From Roseitalea porphyridii (GTDB taxonomy: Bacteria > Pseudomonadota > Alphaproteobacteria > Rhizobiales > Rhizobiaceae): a stretch of DNA of 64,000 nt. The notes below the pieces were generated by a model. The model was not told where the DNA came from. It searched no databases and saw nothing but the letters and a program-made list of their open reading frames with translations. Position numbers and translations under genes: made by a program. Shown here piece by piece: positions 28,066 through 36,498 of the stretch (its first letter is position 1; each line of letters begins with the position of its first letter). Location: contig NZ_CP036532.1 in the NCBI RefSeq assembly GCF_004331955.1, positions 682,001-746,000 of the forward strand, given 5' to 3'.

Positions 28066-28117
28066 GTTAACCTCTGTTAACCATGGATAATCTGTTAACC
28101 CTAACGGTTGGTTAACC
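28066..28117. promoter_or_regulatory. four GTTAACC heptamers with a CtrA-type site between tadD and the aminopeptidase gene
   Basis: GTTAACC occurs at 28066, 28076, 28094 and 28111, four copies in 52 bp. CTAA (28101-28104), 7 bp, then TTAACC (28112-28117) is a CtrA consensus site with one mismatch. The block lies 61 bp upstream of the tadD start and 20 bp upstream of the aminopeptidase start, so it can serve either promoter. Confidence 0.6.
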
Positions 28118-28136
28118 AGCCCGAACCGAGGACGAG

Positions 28137-29531
28137 ATGGCGGAGACAATTCAAGTGCTGGCGCCCGAAGAGGCGCGCGGGAAGGCGCGGCCCGTCTGGA
28201 TCGTCGGCCCGGAAGGCGACGCGGCGGACGGCGCCGGCGTGCCCGCGGAGGTCACCCGATGGCTCGAGGCGATCGGCTTCGAGCGCGAGCCGGGCGCCGT
28301 CGCGCTCGTGCCCGGCGCGGACGCATCCGGGCCGGCATCGGCGGCGATCGCGCTCGGAACGCCGGGCGATCCGCTGGCGGCCGGCGCCCTGGCCGGCCGG
28401 CTGCCGGAAGGCGACTGGTTCGTCGCCAATCCCGAGGCGACCGACATCGAACTGGCAACGCTCGGCTTCTGCATGGGCGCCTATCGGTTCGACCGCTACC
28501 GTGCGCGGCCGGAAAAGCCGGTGCGGCTGGTTCCCGACGCCTCGCTCGATCGCGAACGGCTCGCCGCGATGGCCGGCGCGGTCGCGCTGACCCGCGACCT
28601 CGTCAACACGCCGGCCAACGACATGGGTCCCGACGCCATCGAGACTGCCCTGCGCACGCTCGCCGGGCAGCACAAGGCGGCGGTCCGGGCGATCGCCGGC
28701 GATGCCCTGATCGCCAAGAAGTTGCCGATGATCCATGCGGTCGGCCGCGCCGCGGCGATCCCGCCGCGCCTGCTCGACATGTCGTGGGGACGCAAGGACG
28801 CGCCGAAGGTCACGCTGGTCGGCAAGGGCGTGTCGTTCGATTCCGGCGGGCTGGGCATCAAGCCGTCGGGTTCGATGCGCAACATGAAAAAAGACATGGG
28901 CGGCGCGGCGAACGTGATCGGTCTCGCCAGCCTGATCATGGAGCTGGGGCTCGACATCCGGCTGCGCGTTCTGATCCCGGCGGTCGAGAACGCCATCGCG
29001 GGCAATGCCTTCCGGCCCGGCGACGTCTATCCCACGCGCAAGGGGATCACCGTCGAGATCGGCCACACCGACGCCGAAGGGCGTCTCGTCTTGGCCGACG
29101 CACTGACCCTTGCCGACGAGGACGATCCCGACCTGATCGTCGACATGGCGACCCTTACGGGCGCCGCGCGCGTCGCGCTCGGACCGGACGTGGTGCCGTT
29201 CTTCACCGAGGACAACAAGCTGGCGACGGCCCTCGCGGCGGCGTCGGAGGCGGTGCGCGATCCGGTCTGGCGCATGCCGCTGTGGCAGCCCTATGCGCGC
29301 AATCTCGCCTCCACCGTCGCCGACTGCGCCAACGTGACGACCGACGGCTTTGCCGGGTCGGTCACGGCGGCGCTGTTCCTGCAGAAATTCGTCTCGGCCG
29401 ATCGGCGCTGGGCGCATTTCGACCTGTTCGCATGGAACCCCAAGCCGAAGCCGCACGCGCCGGTGGGTGGCGAGGCGCAGGCGATCCGGGCGATCTACGC
29501 GGTGCTCGAGGAGCGCTATGGCGGTTCCTGA
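28137..29531 (+). CDS. leucyl aminopeptidase family protein (M17)
   Basis: A cytosolic dizinc aminopeptidase that removes N-terminal residues from peptides. The protein has 464 residues. The N-terminal macro-like domain is about 150 residues. The catalytic domain has LVNTPANDMGP, the first metal segment GKGVSFDSGGLGIKPSG with Lys/Asp ligands, the DMGGAA turn and HTDAEGRLVLADAL, where the usual Asn before TDAEGR is His. It is the first gene of an operon with a MarR-like regulator and a C40 peptidase. Confidence 0.9.
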   Translation: MAETIQVLAPEEARGKARPVWIVGPEGDAADGAGVPAEVTRWLEAIGFEREPGAVALVPGADASGPASAAIALGTPGDPLAAGALAGRLPEGDWFVANPEATDIELATLGFCMGAYRFDRYRARPEKPVRLVPDASLDRERLAAMAGAVALTRDLVNTPANDMGPDAIETALRTLAGQHKAAVRAIAGDALIAKKLPMIHAVGRAAAIPPRLLDMSWGRKDAPKVTLVGKGVSFDSGGLGIKPSGSMRNMKKDMGGAANVIGLASLIMELGLDIRLRVLIPAVENAIAGNAFRPGDVYPTRKGITVEIGHTDAEGRLVLADALTLADEDDPDLIVDMATLTGAARVALGPDVVPFFTEDNKLATALAAASEAVRDPVWRMPLWQPYARNLASTVADCANVTTDGFAGSVTAALFLQKFVSADRRWAHFDLFAWNPKPKPHAPVGGEAQAIRAIYAVLEERYGGS

Positions 29532-29605
29532 GCCGGCTTGCGCGCGAAGCCGCACCGGGCCATATTGATACGGTTCCGAAACGTTCCCGCGCGGATCGCC
29601 GACTC

Positions 29606-29956
29606 ATGACCGTCAATCTCAGGCCGAGCCAGGCGCTGTCGCTGTGGCACAAGGTGTCGCTTTCCGAGGTTCGCGACAGCGCGCCGGATCTGACGATGCG
29701 TCAGGCCGCGATCCTGCTGACCATCTATCTCGACCCGCCGCCGCACACCGTTCGCGGCTTGGCGGCGCATCTGGGCGTGACCAAGCCGGTGATCACCCGC
29801 GCGCTCGACACGATGGGCACGATGAAGCTGGTCACGCGCCACCGCGACCCGCGCGACCGGCGCAACGTGGTCATCGCGCGGACCGTCGAGGGCGCGCTCT
29901 ATCTGGAGCGGTTGGCCGATGTGATCATCGCCCGGGCGCGGGAGCTGCCGACGTGA
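29606..29956 (+). CDS. MarR-like winged-helix regulator
   Basis: A 116-residue DNA-binding protein with the winged helix at about 25-90: MRQAAILLTIYL, VRGLAAHLGVTKPVITRAL as recognition helix, and VTRHRDPRDRRNVVIARTVEG as wing with the DxRDRR signature of MarR proteins. It ends with a short dimerisation helix. The stop overlaps the next gene's GTG start as GTGA (29953-29956), coupling the two. The regulated target and ligand are unknown; autoregulation of the operon is plausible. Confidence 0.85.
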   Translation: MTVNLRPSQALSLWHKVSLSEVRDSAPDLTMRQAAILLTIYLDPPPHTVRGLAAHLGVTKPVITRALDTMGTMKLVTRHRDPRDRRNVVIARTVEGALYLERLADVIIARARELPT

Positions 29957-30840
29957 GCGCCGAACCGCTCGACCGGCGGCTGCACGCCTGGCGGGACGAT
30001 CTCGCCGACGCGCGGCTGAAGGGCCGGGTTAAGGCCGCCGCCTTCGCCGAAGGCCGGCCGCACCGGATCGCCGTCCCCTTCTGCGATCTGCGGCGGACGC
30101 CCTCGGACGATGGCGGGGTCGACACGCAGCTTCTGATGGGCGAGGCGGTCCGCGTCTTCGACCGATCCGGCGGATGGGCCTGGGTTCAGGCGGCCTTCGA
30201 CGGTTATGTGGGCTACCTGCCGGAAAACGTCCTGACGCCTGACGACGGGGAAGGGGACGACCCGCCATTGCGGGTCGTCGCGCCGTGGGCGTCCCTGTTC
30301 TCGGGGCCGGACATCAAGCGTCCCGTTGTCGGCAGCCTGCCGATGGGCGCCCGGTTCCGGAGTGCCGAAACGGTCGAGCATGCCGGGCGCCGGTTCTTCG
30401 CCACCGGAACCGGCGGTCCGTTCGTGCTGGCTGCGTCGGTTGGAGGGGCGGATGCGCCGGCGACCGACTACGTCTCGATCGCCGAGACGATGCGCGGCAC
30501 CCCCTATCTTTGGGGCGGCCGGACACCCTTCGGGATCGACTGCTCGGGGATCGTCCAACTGGCGATGATGATGGCGGGCATGGACGCGCCCCGCGACAGC
30601 GACATGCAGGAAGCCGGCCTCGGCCGGCCGCTCGCGCCCGACGCCCCGCTGCGGCGCGGCGATCTGGTCTTCTGGAAAGGCCATGTCGGCATCATGCGCG
30701 ACGGCGAAACCCTGCTGCACGCCAACGCTCACACCATGGATGTCGCGAGCGAACCGCTCGCCCAGGCGGTCGACCGGATCGCGACGCTGTACGGCCAGCC
30801 GACCTCCCGCCGCCGGCCGGAGGGCGGGTCGCCTCAGTAG
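29953..30840 (+). CDS. NlpC/P60-family (C40) peptidoglycan hydrolase with SH3 repeats
   Basis: A 295-residue cysteine peptidase predicted to cut peptide bonds in peptidoglycan. Two SH3-like segments span about 40-95 and 105-165. The NlpC/P60 domain has Cys197 in FGIDCSGIVQ, His244 in KGHVGIM and a third polar residue His256 or His260 (LLHANAH). The start is GTG at 29953, overlapping the upstream stop. No signal peptide is visible, so it may act in the cytosol on recycled muropeptides, in keeping with the aminopeptidase gene upstream. Its 3' end overlaps the convergent reductase gene by 7 bp. Confidence 0.86.
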   Translation: MSAEPLDRRLHAWRDDLADARLKGRVKAAAFAEGRPHRIAVPFCDLRRTPSDDGGVDTQLLMGEAVRVFDRSGGWAWVQAAFDGYVGYLPENVLTPDDGEGDDPPLRVVAPWASLFSGPDIKRPVVGSLPMGARFRSAETVEHAGRRFFATGTGGPFVLAASVGGADAPATDYVSIAETMRGTPYLWGGRTPFGIDCSGIVQLAMMMAGMDAPRDSDMQEAGLGRPLAPDAPLRRGDLVFWKGHVGIMRDGETLLHANAHTMDVASEPLAQAVDRIATLYGQPTSRRRPEGGSPQ

Positions 30841-31790
30841 CCGGCCTGTCTGTCGACGAGGTTGGTCAGCGGTTCGCCGCGCTCGTAGGCTTCCATCTGC
30901 GCGATCATCGGCGGGATCAGCGCCGCCGGCACCGAGGTCGCGGCCGCGTGCGGAGTGATCGTCACGCGGGGATGGGTCCACAAGGGGCTCGTCTCGGCCA
31001 GCGGTTCGGTCTGGAACACATCGAGACTGGCGGCGCCGAGCCATCCGTTCTCGAGCGCGGCCAGAATGTCCGCCTCGTTCTGCAGGCCGCCGCGACCGGC
31101 ATTGATCAGCGTGGCCGGGCCGAGCGGGCCGCGCCGCTTCATGCGCGCGAAGAACGGCTTGGATAGAATGCCCTCGGTCGCCGGCGTCAGCGGCAGCAGG
31201 CAGACGACGATGTCGCTGACCGCCAGAAACCCGTCCAGCCCCGCCTCGCCGGCATGGGTGTCGACGCCTTCGACGGTCTTCTCGGTGCGGCTCCAGCCGG
31301 CCACGTTGAAGCCCAGAAGCCGAAGCTTGCGCGCCGCATCGAGGCCCAGAAGGCCAAGGCCCAGTATGCCGACGGTGACATCGCGCGCGGCCGGCTGCAT
31401 CCGGTCCTCGCTCCAGACCCGGTCGGCCTGCTGGCGGCGGTAGCGCGGCCCCTTGCGATGATGGTCGAGCACCTGCCAGACGATGTACTCGCTCATCCGC
31501 TCGGTCAGATCGTCGGCAACCGCGCGCACGATCGGCACGTCGGGCACTTCGGGGTCCTTGAAGATGTGGTCGACGCCCGCGCCGATCGAGAAGATGGCGG
31601 CAAGGTTCGGCAGCCGGTTCAGGATGCCCGGGCGCTGCTTCCACACCACGGCATAGCGGATCGACGGATCGCCGTCGCCGTCCGGTTCGGTGACGATCCG
31701 GCGGCCAGGCGCCTGGCGCTTGAGTTCTTCGAGCCATGCGGCGGGGTCGAAGCCCGTGACGGACAGGAGAATTGCGCCGGGTTCGGCCAT
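30834..31790 (-). CDS. glyoxylate/hydroxypyruvate reductase A-like dehydrogenase
   Basis: A 318-residue D-2-hydroxyacid dehydrogenase of the GhrA type. The dinucleotide loop ILGLGLLGLDAARKL is near 140-155. The catalytic Arg lies in NAGRGGLQNE, the Glu in VFQTEPLAE and the His in PHAAATS. The sequence SIGAGVDHIF near the N-terminus is characteristic of GhrA. It probably reduces glyoxylate or hydroxypyruvate with NADPH. It follows the yejF gene by 24 bp but belongs to no clear pathway with it. Confidence 0.88.
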   Translation of the reverse strand: MAEPGAILLSVTGFDPAAWLEELKRQAPGRRIVTEPDGDGDPSIRYAVVWKQRPGILNRLPNLAAIFSIGAGVDHIFKDPEVPDVPIVRAVADDLTERMSEYIVWQVLDHHRKGPRYRRQQADRVWSEDRMQPAARDVTVGILGLGLLGLDAARKLRLLGFNVAGWSRTEKTVEGVDTHAGEAGLDGFLAVSDIVVCLLPLTPATEGILSKPFFARMKRRGPLGPATLINAGRGGLQNEADILAALENGWLGAASLDVFQTEPLAETSPLWTHPRVTITPHAAATSVPAALIPPMIAQMEAYERGEPLTNLVDRQAGY

Positions 31791-31814
31791 CGTAGGTCCT
31801 CGCTTACCGATTGA

Positions 31815-33443
31815 TTACTGGCTGACCGCGCCGGGCTTGCTGGTCTTGATGTCGAAGGCGGCGGCCATGAGGGCCTTTGTGTAGTCGGTTTCGGGCGCTT
31901 CGAAAATGGCCTGGGCCGACCCCTGTTCCACAATCCGGCCATCGCGCATGACGATGACATGGTTGGCCAGCGCCCGCACGACCCGCAGATCGTGGCTGAT
32001 GAACAGGTAGGCGAGATCGTGCCGCTTCTGCAGGTCGCGCAAGAGGTCGACCACCTGCGCCTGCACGCTCATGTCGAGCGCCGAGGTGGGCTCGTCCAGC
32101 ATGATGAATTTCGGCTTGAGCACCATGGCGCGCGCGATCGCGATGCGCTGGCGCTGGCCGCCGGAGAATTCGTGTGGGTAACGGAAGCGGGTCGAGGAAT
32201 CGAGGCCGACCTCCTCGAGCGCGCCGACGACGCGTTCGTCGCGCTCGTCCGGCGACAGGTCCGGCTCATGGATCGCCAGCCCCTCGGCGATGATCTCGGC
32301 GACCGACATGCGCGGGCTGAGCGAGCCGTAGGGGTCCTGGAAAACGATCTGCAGATCCTTGCGCAGCGGCCGCATCTCCCGGAACGAACGCGTGTCGATT
32401 GCGTCGCCGCCGAACCTTATGTGCCCGTCCGAGGAGATCAGCCGGCTCAGCGCAAGCCCGAGCGTCGTCTTGCCCGAGCCGCTCTCGCCGACGACGCCGA
32501 CCGTCTGGCCGGCACGCACCCAAATATCGATGCCGTCGACGGCCTTCACATGGTCGACCGTGCGGCGCATGAAACCCTTCCGGATCGGGAACCAGACCTT
32601 GACGCCTTCGCCCTCCATGACGACGGGCGCGTCGTCGTTGGCGGCCGGCGGCTGGCCCTTCGGCTCGGCCGCGAGAAGGTGGCGCGTGTAGGCGTGCTGG
32701 GGATCGGAGAAGATCGCCTCGGTCGGCCCGGCCTCGACAATCTCGCCCTTGGTCATCACGCAGACGCGGTCGGCGATGCGCCGCACGATCCCGAGATCGT
32801 GCGTGATGAACAGCATCGACATGCTGCGCGCCCGCTTGAGCTCGTCGAGCAGTTCGAGGATCTGCGCCTGCACGGTAACGTCGAGCGCCGTCGTCGGCTC
32901 GTCCGCGATAAGGAGCTTTGGCTTGTTGGCGAGCGACATCGCGATCATCACGCGCTGGCGCTGGCCGCCCGAAAGCTGATGAGGATAGGCGCCGAGCCGT
33001 TTTTCGGCATCCTGGATACCGACCTGGTCGAGCAGTTCGAGCGTGCGCGCCCGCTGCGCGCTCTCGCCCATGCCCTGATGCAGCCTGAGCACCTCGCCGA
33101 TCTGCTTTTCGATCGGATGCAGCGGGTTCAGCGAGGTCATCGGCTCCTGGAAGATCATCGCGATCTGGTTGCCGCGCACCCGGCGCAGATCCGTCTCGCG
33201 CGCCGCGAGCAAATCCTTGCCGCCGAAGATGATCTCACCCGACGGGTGGGAGGCGGGCGGATATTGCAGCAGTTTGAGCACGGACAGCGCCGACACGGAC
33301 TTGCCCGATCCGCTCTCGCCGACCAGCGCCACGGTCTCGCGCTCGCCGATGTCGAACGAGATGTCGCGCACGGCATGCGTGGTCTCACCGCCCTGGGTGA
33401 AGTCGACCGAGAGGTTGCGCACGGAAAGCAGCGGTTCTGTCAC
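31815..33443 (-). CDS. yejF: peptide ABC importer, double ATPase subunit YejF
   Basis: The cytoplasmic ATPase that drives import of oligopeptides or microcin-like substrates with YejABE. The protein has 542 residues and two full ABC cassettes. The first has Walker A GESGSGKS (residues 39-46) and signature LSGGQRQR. The second has GESGSGKTTLG and FSGGQRQRIAIARAM, with LMLDEPT-type Walker B segments. The ATG at 33443 overlaps the vapC stop as ATGA, so translation is coupled to the toxin gene. In other Rhizobiales yejF follows yejE directly; here a toxin-antitoxin pair intervenes. Confidence 0.93.
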   Translation of the reverse strand: MTEPLLSVRNLSVDFTQGGETTHAVRDISFDIGERETVALVGESGSGKSVSALSVLKLLQYPPASHPSGEIIFGGKDLLAARETDLRRVRGNQIAMIFQEPMTSLNPLHPIEKQIGEVLRLHQGMGESAQRARTLELLDQVGIQDAEKRLGAYPHQLSGGQRQRVMIAMSLANKPKLLIADEPTTALDVTVQAQILELLDELKRARSMSMLFITHDLGIVRRIADRVCVMTKGEIVEAGPTEAIFSDPQHAYTRHLLAAEPKGQPPAANDDAPVVMEGEGVKVWFPIRKGFMRRTVDHVKAVDGIDIWVRAGQTVGVVGESGSGKTTLGLALSRLISSDGHIRFGGDAIDTRSFREMRPLRKDLQIVFQDPYGSLSPRMSVAEIIAEGLAIHEPDLSPDERDERVVGALEEVGLDSSTRFRYPHEFSGGQRQRIAIARAMVLKPKFIMLDEPTSALDMSVQAQVVDLLRDLQKRHDLAYLFISHDLRVVRALANHVIVMRDGRIVEQGSAQAIFEAPETDYTKALMAAAFDIKTSKPGAVSQ

Positions 33444-33835
33444 AGCGCGGCCCGGACATCGGTGTGTTGGAAGTCGTCCCCCTCGAAGAGCAGAGGCTCG
33501 TCTCGGGTCTTGGCAAGCGCGTAGGCGAAGCAGTCGCCGAGATTGAGCCTGGCCGGATGGCCGCGGCCCTTGCCGAAGCGACGGAAGGCTTCGATGGCGG
33601 CGTTGGTCTGGCTGCGATCGACCGGCGCGACGACGTAATCTGTTGCGGTCATGAAGATACGCAGCCCTTCGGTCAAGTTAGGCTCATCCTGCCAGATCAC
33701 CTTCGCGTGCACCTCCCACCAGTTGACGGCCGAGATTGTCAACGGGATGTCCTCGCTCAGCAGATACTCTTCGTAGATCAAGCCGTCCTCTTCCTTCATC
33801 AGATAGGCAAGAATGGCTGAAGCATCGACGATCAT
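33440..33835 (-). CDS. vapC: VapC-type PIN-domain toxin
   Basis: A 131-residue PIN-domain ribonuclease, the toxin of a type II pair. The acidic metal-binding residues are in place: Asp4 (MIVDASAIL), Glu41 (NWWEVHAK), Asp101 (LNLGDCFAYALAK) and Asp120/121 (FEGDD). Its start overlaps the antitoxin stop as ATGA (33832-33835), and its own stop overlaps the yejF start in the same way (33440-33443). The GC content is visibly lower than in neighbouring genes, consistent with acquisition. Its RNA target cannot be inferred. Confidence 0.9.
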   Translation of the reverse strand: MIVDASAILAYLMKEEDGLIYEEYLLSEDIPLTISAVNWWEVHAKVIWQDEPNLTEGLRIFMTATDYVVAPVDRSQTNAAIEAFRRFGKGRGHPARLNLGDCFAYALAKTRDEPLLFEGDDFQHTDVRAAL

Positions 33836-34095
33836 GCGGGAAAGCCGTCATCGTCGTAGAAGTCGCTGTGGTCGCTGCTCACGCCCGCCGGCAATTCGTC
33901 CATGGCCCTTATGTGGGCCATCAATTCTTGCTTTGCCTCGATACGCGCAAGCCTGGCTTCATCATCTCGATTGCGTTCGCGTTCCAGCTCGTTTTCGAGC
34001 GCCTTCTTGATAACGCTTGTCATCGATTCATTGCGTAGCGCGGCAAGTTCTCTCGCCAGTTCGTGGACGCGCTCGTTCTTGATGTTCAGGCCCAT
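33832..34095 (-). CDS. vapB: VapB-type antitoxin (PSK/Rv0623-like)
   Basis: An 87-residue antitoxin. The N-terminal part (MGLNIKNERVHELARELAAL) has the SIKN-type start and RELA helix of the PSK transcription-factor family, then MTSVIKKALENELERERNR. The acidic C-terminus (DHSDFYDDDGFPA) is suited to wrap the toxin. The start at 34095 has GGAGG five bases upstream; an in-frame ATG at 34107 would start inside the palindromic operator. The local GC content is near 50% over part of the gene. Confidence 0.87.
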   Translation of the reverse strand: MGLNIKNERVHELARELAALRNESMTSVIKKALENELERERNRDDEARLARIEAKQELMAHIRAMDELPAGVSSDHSDFYDDDGFPA

Positions 34096-34107
34096 CGCGG
34101 CCTCCAT

Positions 34108-34121
34108 GGTAGAATTCTACC
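34108..34121. promoter_or_regulatory. 14-bp palindrome GGTAGAATTCTACC, probable VapBC operator
   Basis: A perfect palindrome 13 bp upstream of the chosen vapB start. It overlaps the expected transcription start of the promoter at 34124-34152. Type II antitoxins usually bind palindromes at such sites to repress their own operon. Binding here is inferred. Confidence 0.65.
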
Positions 34122-34123
34122 CT

Positions 34124-34152
34124 CATATAGCATCGCGACAGCCCCTACCCAA
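34124..34152 (-). promoter_or_regulatory. candidate vapBC promoter overlapping the yejE stop
   Basis: On the minus strand TTGGGT (34152-34147) and TATATG (34129-34124) stand 17 bp apart, an acceptable sigma-70-type arrangement. The -35 element covers the last codons of yejE. Transcription would begin within or next to the palindrome and run through vapB, vapC and yejF. Confidence 0.45.
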
Positions 34153-35335
34153 ACGTCTTCCGTGGATCGAAGGCGTCGCGCGTCGCCTCGCCGATGAAGA
34201 TCAGCAGCGACAGCATGATCGAGATGACGATGAAGCCGGAGAAACCGAGCCACGGCGCCTGCAGATTGTTCTTGCCCTGCAGGATCAGTTCGCCAAGCGA
34301 CGCAGAGCCTGGCGGCAGGCCGAAGCCAAGGAAGTCGAGCGAGGTGAGCGTGGTGATCGACCCGTTCAGGATGAAGGGCAGGAAGGTCAGCGTCGCGACC
34401 ATCGCATTGGGCAGAAGATGGCGGAACATGATGGTCCGGTTGGGCACGCCGAGCGCGCGCGCCGCGTTGACATATTCGAAGTTGCGCGCGCGCAGGAACT
34501 CGGCCCGCACCACGCCGACGAAGCCGACCCAGGAGAAGATCAGCATGATCCCCAGCAGGATCCAGAATCCCGGCGGCAGCACGGCGGCCATGATCAGCAG
34601 CACGTAGAGCACCGGGATCGACGACCAGATCTCGATCACGCGCTGGAAGATCAGATCGGTCCAGCCGCCGAAATAGCCCTGGATCGCCCCGGCGGTGACG
34701 CCGATCACCGCCGAAGCGGCCGTCAGGATCAGCCCGAACAGAACCGAGATGCGGAACCCGTAGATGACGCGGGCGAGCACGTCGCGGGCCTGGTCGTCCG
34801 TGCCCAGCCAGTTGAAATTGCCCCAGTGGCAGTTGGGATCGTCGACACCGGCCGGATAGCGCGCGCACAGTTCCTCGCGGCTGTCGAACATGAAGGCGGG
34901 TTTGGAGGGCGCGGTGGTCGGCACCTCCTTGTTGACGGTCCGGTAGGAGTAGCGCACCGGCGGCCAGATCATCCACCCATTGGCGTTGATCTCGTCCTGG
35001 ATGAACGGGTCGGTATAGTCGGTGCGGGCCAGGAAGCCGCCGAACTTCTCCTCGGGATAGTTGACGAACACCGGTGTCAGGATCTCGCCCTTGTAGGAGA
35101 CCAGGATCGGCTTGTCGTTGGCGATGAACTCGGCGCAGAGCGACAGGCCGAACAGCACCAGAAAAATCCACAGCGACCAGTAGCCGCGCCGGTTCGCCTT
35201 GAAGTTCTGCCAGCGGCGCTGGTTGAGCGGCGACAGGGCGAAGCGCCGCCGCCGGCGCGGCAAGGCGCCGTCGCGGCCGAAGGTCGGGCTCTTGGCGCCG
35301 GTCTGCTGGAGCTGGTCCTGGACGCGCTGGTCCAT
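34145..35335 (-). CDS. yejE: peptide ABC importer, permease subunit YejE
   Basis: An inner-membrane permease of 396 residues. The N-terminus is a long basic cytoplasmic tail (RRRRRFALSPLNQRRWQNFKANR), then one helix and a large periplasmic loop of about 100 residues. The BPD_transp_1 domain follows with the EAA-like motif YVNAARALGVPNRTIMFRHLLPNA near 280-303. The start at 35335 lies one base after the yejB stop. Together with YejB it forms the translocation channel. Confidence 0.93.
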   Translation of the reverse strand: MDQRVQDQLQQTGAKSPTFGRDGALPRRRRRFALSPLNQRRWQNFKANRRGYWSLWIFLVLFGLSLCAEFIANDKPILVSYKGEILTPVFVNYPEEKFGGFLARTDYTDPFIQDEINANGWMIWPPVRYSYRTVNKEVPTTAPSKPAFMFDSREELCARYPAGVDDPNCHWGNFNWLGTDDQARDVLARVIYGFRISVLFGLILTAASAVIGVTAGAIQGYFGGWTDLIFQRVIEIWSSIPVLYVLLIMAAVLPPGFWILLGIMLIFSWVGFVGVVRAEFLRARNFEYVNAARALGVPNRTIMFRHLLPNAMVATLTFLPFILNGSITTLTSLDFLGFGLPPGSASLGELILQGKNNLQAPWLGFSGFIVISIMLSLLIFIGEATRDAFDPRKTFG

Positions 35336-35336
35336 C

Positions 35337-36449
35337 TCAGACCTCCCGGCTCTCGAAATCGATGCGCGGATCGATCCACGTGTACATCAGGTCCGAGAGC
35401 AGGCCGATCAGCAGGCCCATCAGCGAGAAGATGTAGAGCGTGGCGAAGACCACCGGATAATCGCGGTTGACCACCGAGGTGAAGCCCAGAAGGCCGAGCC
35501 CGTCGAGCGAGAAGATGGTCTCGATCAGAAGCGAGCCGGTGAAGAAGGCCGAGATGAACGCCGCCGGAAAGCCGGCGATGATGATCAGCATCGCGTTCCG
35601 GAAGACGTGGCCGTAAAGCACCTGCCGGTCGGTCAGGCCCTTGGCGCGGGCGGTGACGACATATTGCTTGCGGATTTCGTCGAGGAACGAGTTCTTGGTC
35701 AGAAGGGTGGTCGTCGCGAACGCCGACAGGACCATGGCCGTCAGCGGCAGCGCCAGATGCCAGAAATAGTCGAGGATGCGTTCGGGCCAGGACAGTTCCG
35801 ACCAGTTGTCCGAGACCAGCCCGCGCAAAGGGAACCAGTCGAAGAACGAGCCTCCGGCGAACAGGACGATCAGCAGGATCGCGAACAAAAAACCCGGGAT
35901 CGCATAGGCGACGATGATCACGCCCGACGTCCACACATCAAAGCGCGAGCCGTCGCTCACCGCCTTGCGGATCCCGAGCGGAATGGAGATCGCGTAGGAG
36001 ATCAAGGTGATCCACAGACCCAGCGACACCGACACCGGCATCTTCTCGAGGATCAGGTCGATCACGGTGATGTCGCGGAAGTAGCTCTCGCCGAAATCGA
36101 ACCGCAGATAGTCCCAGATCATGTTGGCGAAGCGCACATGCGCCGGCTTGTCGAAGCCGAACTGGCGCTCGAGGTCTGCGATGAATTCCGGATCGAGACC
36201 CTGCGCGCCGCGATAGCGCGAATTGGCGCCGCCGCCCTCCAGACTGTCGCCGAACTCGTCGCCGGTCCCAAGTTCGCTGCCGCCGCCGGTGAACCGGTCG
36301 GTGGCGTCGCCGCCCTGTCCGGTGAGTTGCGCAATGACCTGCTCGACCGGCCCGCCGGGCGCGAACTGCACCACGACGAACGAGATCAGCATGATCCCGA
36401 AGATGGTCGGGATCATCAGGATCAGCCGGCGTGCGATATAGGCGCCCAT
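35337..36449 (-). CDS. yejB: peptide ABC importer, permease subunit YejB
   Basis: An inner-membrane permease of 370 residues with six hydrophobic segments. The first, [20 protein letters not shown], is typical of DppB/OppB/YejB proteins. A glycine-rich periplasmic insertion ([17 protein letters not shown]) separates helices 1 and 2. The EAA-like loop is [21 protein letters not shown]. It follows the yejA gene by 49 bp and precedes yejE by one base. Confidence 0.93.
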   Translation of the reverse strand: MGAYIARRLILMIPTIFGIMLISFVVVQFAPGGPVEQVIAQLTGQGGDATDRFTGGGSELGTGDEFGDSLEGGGANSRYRGAQGLDPEFIADLERQFGFDKPAHVRFANMIWDYLRFDFGESYFRDITVIDLILEKMPVSVSLGLWITLISYAISIPLGIRKAVSDGSRFDVWTSGVIIVAYAIPGFLFAILLIVLFAGGSFFDWFPLRGLVSDNWSELSWPERILDYFWHLALPLTAMVLSAFATTTLLTKNSFLDEIRKQYVVTARAKGLTDRQVLYGHVFRNAMLIIIAGFPAAFISAFFTGSLLIETIFSLDGLGLLGFTSVVNRDYPVVFATLYIFSLMGLLIGLLSDLMYTWIDPRIDFESREV

Positions 36450-36498
36450 CGTTCAGCGCCCCCGGCGCCGGAGCGGCGTGGCTCCCGTTATCGTCGCG

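Noticed and set aside
28259-29956. A long frame that fuses antiphase sequence of the aminopeptidase to the MarR-like gene
   Set aside because: Only the last 116 residues from 29606 look like protein; the upstream part is an Arg/Gly-rich out-of-frame reading of the aminopeptidase.
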